This document shows, piece after piece, positions 1 through 10,400 of a stretch of 64,000 nt of DNA (its first letter is position 1; every line of letters starts with the position of its first letter). The position numbers and the translations under genes were made by a program. The notes under the pieces were generated by a model that was not told where the DNA came from, did not search any database, and saw only the letters and a program-made list of their open reading frames with translations. Location of the stretch: contig OY744616.1 in assembly GCA_963556255.1 (NCBI GenBank), forward strand, positions 10,047,991 through 10,111,990, written 5' to 3'. The stretch is from Allolobophora icterica. Its lineage: Eukaryota > Annelida > Clitellata > Crassiclitellata > Lumbricidae.

Positions 1-35
1 GGTAACAGAGAAACGCTAAAGAGACCGCGTCGTTG

Positions 36-84
36 GTTACCAGGCAACCGATTTCGGCATTATCGGCTTCGGTTGCCTAGTAAC
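36..84. promoter_or_regulatory. Two X-box (RFX-type) motifs in inverted arrangement
   Basis: GTTACC-A-GGCAAC lies at 36-48 and GTTGCC-T-AGTAAC at 72-84. Both fit the RFX consensus GTNRCC-N(1)-RGYAAC exactly. The flanks make an 18-bp imperfect inverted repeat (34-51 against 69-86), so the pair could also form a hairpin. It lies upstream of the first visible vestigial exon; any link to a promoter is inference. Confidence 0.5.
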
Positions 85-157
85 CTGCCTTTAGAAGTAC
101 CCGACGTGTGTATGTGAGACGTGTGTGCACATGTGTTAGACATACAGAGAGGGAGCG

Positions 158-188
<31 letters not shown>

Positions 189-275
189 GACAGATAGAGA
201 GAGAGACAGAGAGAGAGACAGAAACACAGAGAGAGACCGAGAGAGACAGAGAGCCAGAGGGGGAGAGAGAGTCTG
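158..275. repeat. CAGA/GAGA simple repeat
   Basis: Purine-rich (CAGA)n grades into (GA)n. The apparent reading frame on the other strand is only Ser/Leu low complexity. Confidence 0.9.
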
Positions 276-807
276 AGGTTGTTTGAGCAAGATTCGTGTG
301 GGGAAGAACCATTCTTATTTATTTAAACGGACTTCAACATAGGATTTCTCCATCCAGGGGTCCGGGAGCACTGGAGCCAAAGTCGCCGATGCTCACACAA
401 GTTTTGTCTCTGTGACACCGATGCAGGAGCTGCTCACACATTGCAACGTTTCCTGAAAGCAAAAATAATACAGTTATATATACTTATAACATTTCGTCGC
501 AAATTACAATTCTTATCCACTTTAGGTCTGTACTTGGCTGCGGTTGGCTCACACCACTTTTAAACACTTCCCGGACCACTGTATCTATAGATAATTAAGC
601 GACTTCGACAAAAGCCTCATCAGGGAGACCAGCTATAGTTGAATCAATAAACGGACCGGCTTGGACAAGAATCTGAAAAGGCTCCGACTCGCTCCGACTT
701 GAACAGGCCCCAGAAGGATCATTTCAGTGTTCTGCAGAGGTGCATGAAATCTAAAACAACGTCACTGCTTGAAATCATATTTTCGGTTGCCATGACTACG
801 TCGTAGT

Positions 808-810
<3 letters not shown>

Positions 811-889
<79 letters not shown>

Positions 890-891
890 TC
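811..891. repeat. (AT)n microsatellite
   Basis: An uninterrupted AT dinucleotide run with one C near the middle. Confidence 0.95.
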
Positions 892-902
892 TCATTTAAC
901 GA

Positions 903-1140
903 CTTTGTGTGTAGACCCTATAGGAGAAGAGAAGAGCAGTCCCTTAAGCTAACCGTGAGGTAGCCATGGGTATGAAGTGTTATAGCGACTTCATTTCTTA
1001 GCCTCAGTATATGATATGATGGCGAGTGACCACTCCTCTCCCTCGCCGTCTCATCTTCCCACCGACAGTGTATACGGTCAGTGTACCCATTATAGCCGAG
1101 TTGGCTAGGGGTTGCAGGTGGAGCATAAATCTCGCCTATA
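903..1140 (-). repeat. tRNA-derived SINE, family S2 (degraded copy)
   Basis: Shares the AAGAGCAGTCCCTTAA...CCATGGGTATGA...CCACCGACAGTGT block with the longer copy at 49076-49400, whose right end is a reversed tRNA-like head. The tRNA head is lost here. Confidence 0.7.
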
Positions 1141-1414
1141 GTAAGTGCTTTAGATATCGAGGACAACGAGTTTAATTTATTCTGAGCATTTATACATTAC
1201 CCTTCGAAACGAGTCCGCCGAGATGTACCACAGGCCATAGATAGCAACGGGCCTATAATAATTAATTAGCCTATGTAAGCCTACGTTTTGCAGCGTAGTA
1301 AATTACACCGAACTGACTTTAATAGGTGGAATGTATAGCGCCAAGATTAAATTAAAATAATCTCGATTAAATAGGATTCCACAGATTTACTTACTCTCGT
1401 TTCTCGTGATTCAG

Positions 1415-4400
1415 AGATGTCGTCTGGATCCAGACCTTCACCAGGCGAACATGTCTTCACCTGCAGACGGTCTCTACTACGACCGAGGACTCTCGTTCCC
1501 AGGGACCGTCGTCGACGCCATCAAGCCTGACCCTCTGACGTCGGCGGCCGCCACTTCGGGTCTCTCCGGACACTCGACCTCCCACTCATCCGGCATTTCT
1601 TCGTTCTCGTCTGCGCTAACGTCACCGTCGACGTCATCATCGACGTCACCACCATCCACATCATCATCATCAGCATCCTGCGCCGCCTCGTCGACGTCAG
1701 CGTCCACGTCATCCGTCGTCGTCGCTCTCAAATGCGAGTTCATGACGTCATCGTCAGCGTCGAATGACGACGACGAGGCGCAGCAGCCGGTGATGACGCA
1801 GCCGATTGGCGGGAACGGCGTCCTGCTGACCTACTTCAGCGAAGACATCGACACGAACATCGACAACCATTTCCACCGGGCTCTGCAGTTCGCGCAACAA
1901 CATGGCGGCCATAGGTCGGTCGGTCGCTTCAGCTCCGCCTCAGCCAGTTCCGCCATCGCAGAAAGCAAGTCACAAGGAAGCAGCTGCTGTCGCCAAGGTA
2001 CATTTACCTAGCGCTTATATACTTATCTGCTTATTTGAATTTATCTGTTTAATAATTTGTTTATTAACTGTCTATTTATCTTTTTCTGTAGATCTGTTTA
2101 TGTAACTCTTCATTTTATTTATCTGTTAATTTGGGTTTATTTATCTACCTGTTTGTGTATTTATTTACCTTGATATTTATATATTTATTTATTTATTTAA
2201 CTGTCTATTCATTCATTTATTCGTTTAATTGTCAATTTATTCAATTATATTCGAGTTAATTTTATTCAAAGCATCTTAATTCGTGCACAAAGTCAGTGAA
2301 ATTGAATATAGCCTACACCCTAGTGTGTCAGCTTGGCTGTGCTCCCTTCTATCTGCGTGAGCTCTGTTCTCGTGCCTCTGTTCCACCTGATCATCGCTCC
2401 CTTCGCTCTGCCACACGTGGTGATCTCTGTTCCTTTCGCACGCACCGCTACTATATATATGCAGCAGTGCGCTTTTTCCGTCGTTGGTCCCACAATTTGG
2501 AATGGTTTTCCTCCTGAGCTGCGGTCTCTTCCTTGAAACTCATCCATCACTTTTTCTCTGCTCTAAAGACTGTTCTCTTTCGCTGGGGTTCGGCTGGGAG
2601 CGCCTCTGAATAGCTTCCTTGAAGGGGCGCTATATAAATGCTTGATTGACTGACTGAAGAGCAATTAGATATCCATATGTTTGAAAGCCAGTGAGAAGTA
2701 GTGAGTTTTGAGGCGTTTCGTGAAAGAAGAAGAAGAGGTCAAGCAGCGGATAAATATTGGTAGTCGGTTCAATTCCTTGGGGGCTGCAACACGAAGTGCA
2801 CGAGAGCCCAAGGCAGTGCTACATCTAGGCTCAACCAAAAGACCCATTACCGAAGACCGCAGACTGCGTGACGGAGAAAGTAGTGGTGGAAGGTAGGTAG
2901 GAGTGTACATTGTGAGAGTTTTATATGTCAAGCAGGCCAGTTTATGTCTAATTCTGAATTCTACAGGAAGCCAATGCAGCTGATGGAGCAGAGTTAATAA
3001 GTTTGAACGAGAAGATGGACGAGCCAGAGAATTTTGGATGCGTTGAAACCTGTTGACTTGAAAATCTGACATGCCTGCAAACACAGAGTTGGCATAATCG
3101 AGGCGAGAGCAGATAAGAGAACAGGCTACGACGGGCTGAGACATGTCATTGGTAAGAGCAGACTTTATGTGACGTACTGCCCTGATATGATAGAGAGAAG
3201 ATTTGCAAAGGTTTGTTATGTGGTATTGGATTGTGAGATTACTGTCCAAAGTGACCCCAAGTGTTTTGACAGTCTTTGATTTTGTAACAACAGTGCCAGC
3301 AAGATCAATGCTAGAATGAGAAGGGAAAGAGCGCAGTCGCTGGCGTAAGCCAAACATGATTGCCTCAGACTTACCTGGGTTGATAGCAAGACCACTGAAG
3401 CAGAACCATGCAGGCACTGAAGAGAGGCACTCTTCTAGTACGGTACTGCTTTACCGGACTGATCCATTAGCGACAGAGCGATTAAGAGCTGAGTATCATC
3501 AGCATGCTGCTGTAACTGGACTCCAAAGTAGGGACCTGCGAATCACAAATTTTCAGTCGAATCGAATCTCGATTCGAATCGGGGGTTAAGATTCGAATTC
3601 GAATCGAATCTCGAATCGAATCAGCGGGTACCAATTTGATAAAAAGCTGGTTCGGCTTGGGTATTTGCCAGAAGATGCCGACTCCTTTGATGCACTCTGT
3701 GAGAAAGCTGACAACGCTCTCTTTGCCGCCGTTCTGCGCAACCCTGTACGTGTCCTTCATGCCTTGCTGCCCCCAATTAAGACTTGTGCATATAATATTA
3801 TGCGCTCCGCCCTCGCCTGCACAACCGTGAAATCCCCAGGTGTGACGCGCTGACCAAGAGGGGTTTTATAATCAGAATGCTGTATCTGTAAACCACTGGC
3901 TGGGGTTTGGCCGTCCCCTTGGTCCTATGATTAGAGTAATTAGAGTATCTGAGACCAGGGGCGTCTATCCCCCCTAAGTCATTGGAGCAACGTCCCTTTT
4001 CCCCTCTTCTTCCCCCCTCCCCGGTCCTTCCCCCCCTAAAATGGTGGCAAACACATGGACAAATCTTTCCCCCCCCCCTATTTCTTGGATGGAGCATTTG
4101 CTCCAAGGTTTCTATGGTGTAGACGCCCCTGTCTGAGACACTTTCCTTGTTTTATGGACATTTTTCTAATAACATTTTTCTAGTAACATTTTCCAATTGC
4201 TTTTTTTCTTATTGTATTTCCTTTGTTTAATGCGCCTCTGTCGCGGTCTACGCGGGTGCATGCATCAAGGGAAGAAAACCGACGCGTCAACAAGCTTGTT
4301 TACAACGCACGGAAAATTCTGCAGCAAGCTGTCAACATTAATTCGGTGCATGCAACAAGGATATACGTGTTCAGTAGGACTTTCCAGGGAAAAGTACAGT

Positions 4401-7400
4401 GACGTCACAGAACGTTCTGGAATCCGGGAGAACTCTATATAAGATAGACCTGATGTACATTAAGGGCCTTTTGACGAAGATTTGTAAACGTTGAAACATT
4501 GATCGTATGACGTTCAATCGAGACCAGCCAACCTGTGTGCTGTCTACGATTGTGATATTTGATAGACGAGTTGACTTACTTTACACTTAATCGACTTTAT
4601 TTTTAATTAAAGATCTTTTAATAGTTCCTTCGTTGGTTCGTCGTTGCGATCGAAGGAGTCGACCGCGACATTATTGGTGGCAGCGGTGGGATCATCGGTG
4701 TTGGATCCGGTGAAGAAGACGCGAGCCGGCGGAGGAAGGAGTCAACCCGGAGGATCAAGAGACGGTCTGTTCCAGACAGCGAGCGGATCGAGACGCCTTT
4801 CTACCGTGGGAGACGGGTGAATCGGCATACGACAGTCGGACGGACGAAGTGCGTCGTTCGGCTGAGACAGCAGAAGACAGCAGTCAACATACGGGTAAGA
4901 TCCTAGGTGTTGTCGTGGCTGAGAAGGAGAAAAGAGAGTGGAGTTGCAGCCGAGTGGGAGGCAGCCATTATTTCTCTTTCAATATCTGCTGATTATTTCT
5001 TTGAAATTTGATCCATTGTTGTGATCGAGGCCAGACTTGCGTGAGCTTGTAGAGTTTTTGCGTACTTGGCGAGTGTACTTCTTTGGATACTGCATAGTTG
5101 CACTTTGGGTTGTGGAATTTTCCTTTTGTGTGGCGGGTTTGCCGCGTGGTGTCTGTTTTTTTTTGTTGATTGTTGTTGACTGACTGTTTGTAAAAATGGA
5201 AGCGTTGACAACAGAGATGCAAGCGAATATTCGCAAAATGTCGTCTGAGCGCCTTAGGGTGTATCTTATGAAGGCAGGAAGGGACGAAGATGATGTTATG
5301 TCATGGGATCGAAATCAATTAATGGAAGAATGGGCCATGGAGATTGGAAAAGAGGAAGAGGAATTTAAGGGTAGTCCAATATCTCCAACAGGAGTGGATT
5401 ACGAGCTGCAGAAGCGCCGTCTGGAGTTCGAAATCCGTAAATATGAAGAACAGAAGGAGAAGGAAGAAAGAGAAAGGGAGGAACGGAAGGAGAAGGAAGA
5501 AAGGGAGGAAAAGAGGAGAGAGGAAGAAAAGAAAGAACAAAGGGAGAAGGAAGAAAGAGAAAGGGAGGAACGGAAGGAGAAGGAAGAAAGAGAAAGGGAG
5601 GAACGGAAGGAGAAGGAAGAAAGAGAGAGGGAGGAACGGAAGGAGAAGGAAGAAAGGGAGGAAAAGAGGAGAGAGGAAGAAAAGAAGGAACGGAAAGAGA
5701 AAGAAGAAAGAGAAAAGAAGGAACGGAAAGAGAAAGAAGAAAGGGAGAGGAAGGAAAAGCAGGAAGAACGAAATGTTAGAGATTCTTTAGCAAGTCGTAC
5801 TAAGCGTTATAGTGATGCCCTCAAGAATATTCTTTGGAAATTTCCTTCCGACCCTATAGAAATTCCAGGTTTCTTTGATCACTTGGATGGTTTGTTTAAT
5901 GTGTATGAGGTGGATGAAGATGTTAGAGCAAAATTATTGCTAGCCATTTTAAGTGAAAGAGCTAAGGCATTAACCATGCGCCTTACTGAGGCACAGCTCC
6001 ATGACTACAAATTCCTGAAGGAGTTTTTGCTAAGGGAGTTTAAGATAAGCCCTTCAAATCTTAGAGCCCGATTTTGGTCGTTGCACAAAGCATCGGACGA
6101 ATCATTTACGATCTATTCATCCAAATTGCGTGTGGCTCTTATGTATTATTTGAAAAGTAGAAAGATAACTGATGAGTTTGATAAACTTGTAAGTTTATTG
6201 GTTGCGGATCGGCTTAAGGAGTCCTTGTCGAAGGCTTGTTTAGATTATATCTTGGCCCAAGAAAAAGAGGAGTGGTTGAGCTGTGAAGACATAGCTAATG
6301 CGGCTGACATTTATGTAGCGTCGCATGATGGTGGGAATGACTTAGTATGCCGTAGTCATCCGACACCGAAGTATAACAATTGGACGAGAGGTCAACCACA
6401 TGTTCAAGTCAATAACCAGACAGCTCAACCCAAGTCTCCCAAACCGGAATTAAGGGGTGAAGCCAAGATAGGTGCGAGGGTGTCTCAGGAGGAGGCCAAG
6501 GTAAAGGGTCTCTGTTTCCTATGTCATCAGAAGGGTCATATGGCAAGGGAGTGCCAGACCAAACCAAGTTCTAAAAAGGTGAGTACTTGTATATCTGGGA
6601 ACCCAACTGAAGAAGTGACCGACTTATTTGTTGAGAAGGTCAACGTGTTGCATGAGATACCTGAACAGGTAAAGCAAGGGAATTTATTGGATAATTCTAA
6701 ACCAATAGGGTTGGAAACTGCTGTAAGGGTATACGAGAATAGTATTGATGGATTACACGAGAGGTCGTATATCAATGTACAGATTGAAGATCTCCCTTCT
6801 CAGCCAGCATTATCTGATTCAGGAGCAGAAATTTGTTGTATTGATAAGAAATTAATTGAGTCACTAAACTTACCCGTGATTAAACGGATTAATATAATTG
6901 GTTTTCAGGGAGAAGGATGTAAGGCAGATGTAGTATACCTACAAATGAAATTAGCTAATTCAATGGAAGGAACGACGAACATTGCGCCATCTTTGTGCGT
7001 CATGTTCGCTGCAGTCCCTGAACTAAATGAACGGGTTATTTTGACACCTCATGTTGTGAACCTATTAAGGGATAGTTCGCAATATGTAGTGATGGTAGCT
7101 GGCGTAGATCGATGTGTACAAATAAATAAAGGGGCAGAAGAAGATAACTTAGAAGTTAATATCGAGAAAAGTAACAGCAACGAATCCTTGCCGTCAGAAG
7201 TGAATGAATATTCTCAGGAGCAACTAGTTGATGATTCAGATAATTTTCTTGATGTTGAGTCAACAGAGTTCAAGTCTGATGAGGGAGTAGCGAATAATGA
7301 TACTTTATTGCGTGAGCAACAGAATTGTCACAATCTTATATCTTGCTGGCAACAAGCGAGACAGAATAAAAATAATTTCTTTATAGATAATAACCTCCTG

Positions 7401-10400
7401 TACCACAAAGGGGAAATTATGGGACATAAGGTTAATCAATTATGTTTACCGGAAGATAGAATCGAGGTTGTCTTGCGAGTAGCACACGATGCCCCATGTG
7501 CTGGGCACATGGCTTTTAAGGCAACGAGAGCCAGGATCAAATTAAACTTTTGGTTTCCAAGAATGGATGAGAGAATTCGCGAATATTGTGCGTCTTGTCA
7601 AATTTGTCAACTAAGAACTCCAGTTAAAGTGGCAGATCGAGTCCCGATCACTCCTATTCCGAGGAAGGATGAACTCTGTTTTAACCATCTAAATATGGAT
7701 TGTATTGGCCCTATGGTAGTGACTGGAGAATCCAACAAATCGAAACCCCAGTACAATTATGCTTTGGTTCTGGTGGACAAATTTTCTCGTTGGCCGATGG
7801 CGTATCCTCTTAGATCGCTGAATGCAAAGGGAGTTTGTGAAGCTCTGTTGCAAGTTTTTACAACTTTTTCTATTCCAAGGATCATCAGTTCTGATTGTGG
7901 TACCAACTTTACCAGTCGTTTGACGAAAGAATTCTTGCGGCGAATGGGTTGTAGTCCCAGATTTAATACCCCTGGACATCCTGAGGCAGCTGGATTGGTT
8001 GAAAGATGCAACCAAAGCTTGAAAACCATGATCTTTAAGCTTGCTCAATCTGATCCTCGTGGATGGCACCAATTGTTACCGTTTGTTCTGTGGAGCCTTA
8101 GAGAAAAACCTTCAGGCACGACTCATATTTCGCCATTCACTATGGTTTATGGAACTCTTCCTCGGGGTCCACTTAGTGTGTTGAAGGAATCGTGGGCTGG
8201 CGAACGAAAAGTACCTCTTAACTTAGGTAAATCACCCGAAGAGTATCTCCAATCACTGAAGGAAAACCTCGAATTCGCGAAAGTTTATGCAGATTACTAT
8301 AGTGATATAGAAACCAAGCGGTATGCAGATTATTATAACTTGCGTAGTACTGACAGAAAATACGAAGTTGGAGATAAAGTAGCAGTATTAGCACCAGATT
8401 TTGGTAGTTCTAAATTTTATAGTCGATGGCAAGGACCTGCTACCGTAGTCAAGGTTAAATCCCCATATTCTTATATAGTAGAAATAGAGGGAAAACAAAG
8501 ACATTTACACGCAAATAAGATCAAGCGATACCATGAACGACTCGAACAAGCGATGATCAATAGCTGTTCAGTAATTGTTGATCAAGATGAAGAATTTGGT
8601 ATAGTAGGGTCAGGTTGTATTGAACCTGATCCAGGTAAGATCGCTACGATCAATGATATCCATCCTCCAACAACAAAGAAAGAAGTTAGAAAGGTTATGG
8701 GTTTTTTCAGTTACTTTCGAAGTTTTATACCTGCTTTAGCTGAAAAAGCACGGGTAATAACTGATTTGACACGAGATAACATACCTACGAAGGTGCCTTG
8801 GGAGCAAAAGCATCAAGAAGCACTAGATAAGTTAAAGGATGATCTCAGTAAAGCTACACAGTTGCATACCATTGATTTCACTAAGGAATTTGGTTTAAGT
8901 GTTGACGCAAGTGCCACCGCGGTTGGGTGTTGCTTGTTTCAGTGGACCGAAGAAGGTCAGGAAAAACCAATTGCTTTTGCTAGTCTTAAACTTACAGATA
9001 CACAGATGCATTGGTCTACAATTGAGAGAGAGGCTTTCGCAGTAATTTGGGCACTTAAACGATTCAAGTCATGGATATTCTTATCAAAGATAATCATTTA
9101 TTCAGATCATAATCCTTTGTCTTATCTCGCAGATGCAGGCCCTAAGAGTGCGAAACTGACTCGTTGGGCGTTAGCATTGCAAGAGTTTAACGTGGACTTT
9201 CGATATCGTCCTGGACGTCAGAACACGGTGGCTGATTTCCTCTCTCGGTTGTGGCTCGGAGGGTGGGGGGGGGGAATGGCCCGACACGCGGGGATCGAGC
9301 CCGCAGGTTGTGTGGATAGGTTGACTAACTGTTGTGTTTTGTTTTGGTTGTATATGCTGTGTCGAGATGGAGTCTGGAGGCCCGGCTTGATCGTGATGAC
9401 CCGTTCGAGATGGTGCTGAAGACGTGTCATCATCTGAGGGCGGAGGGAATGTCGCGGTCTACGCGGGTGCATGCATCAAGGGAAGAAAACCGACGCGTCA
9501 ACAAGCTTGTTTACAACGCACGGAAAATTCTGCAGCAAGCTGTCAACATTAATTCGGTGCATGCAACAAGGATATACGTGTTCAGTAGGACTTTCCAGGG
9601 AAAAGTACAGTGACGTCACAGAACGTTCTGGAATCCGGGAGAACTCTATATAAGATAGACCTGATGTACATTAAGGGCCTTTTGACGAAGATTTGTAAAC
9701 GTTGAAACATTGATCGTATGACGTTCAATCGAGACCAGCCAACCTGTGTGCTGTCTACGATTGTGATATTTGATAGACGAGTTGACTTACTTTACACTTA
9801 ATCGACTTTATTTTTAATTAAAGATCTTTTAATAGTTCCTTCGTTGGTTCGTCGTTGCGATCGAAGGAGTCGACCGCGACAGCCTCTTTTGTTCATAACA
9901 TGTCTGTTAGCCGCAGTGCGTTTGCAGGCGGATCATTAAAGAATATACTTACTTACTTACTTTATATTCATGAAGCTTGATAGCACAGGCGTACAAAGTA
10001 TCAATATATCAATAACTTTCCTGCAGTTTAAAATCAGTGATAATTAACAAAATAAAAAATGACACAAATAATTTATGAGTTAAGTAAGTAAGTACCGGTA
10101 GCCTATATTCTTTACTGTATTGTGCAAATTGCATAACCGCACTTTGGTGCTTTGGTGTACAATGTACATACTTCTAAAAAGTTCTAAGCGGAGTAGACTA
10201 TAGCTTTCTAATAAACCCTTTTCTTGCCAGAGGTTTGCTGTCGTCGCGTGCCGCGTTTCACGCAGAAATTCAAACCAATCCACACGCAGTAACCAAAACG
10301 AATTGTTTTAAAATTTTTAAAACAATTCGTTTAAAAAAAATGCGTCAAGGGCTAATCATTTTCCGAAAAACGATTCGAAAATTTTCCGACTCATGACTCC

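Larger units (their letters stand above)
4239..9881 (+). mobile_element. LTR retrotransposon, Gmr1-like domain order, RT core deleted
   Basis: 5643 bp: two 432-bp LTRs (4239-4670, 9450-9881), each TGTCGCGGTC...GACCGCGACA, flanked by an exact 5-bp duplication GCCTC (4234-4238, 9882-9886). The primer-binding site matches tRNA-Leu and a purine tract precedes the 3' LTR. One 1407-codon frame fills the interior. Domain order is Gag, zinc knuckle, protease, integrase, RT thumb/connection, RNase H. Integrase before RT within Ty3/Gypsy-type sequence is the hallmark of the Gmr1 group. The LTRs look identical by eye, so insertion was recent. It lies inside a hAT element inside a LINE inside the vestigial intron. 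Confidence 0.95.

Noticed and set aside
1477..1743. Asp-rich frame opposite the vestigial exon
   Set aside because: It mirrors the Ser-rich GTC/GACGTC coding repeats of the true gene on the plus strand.
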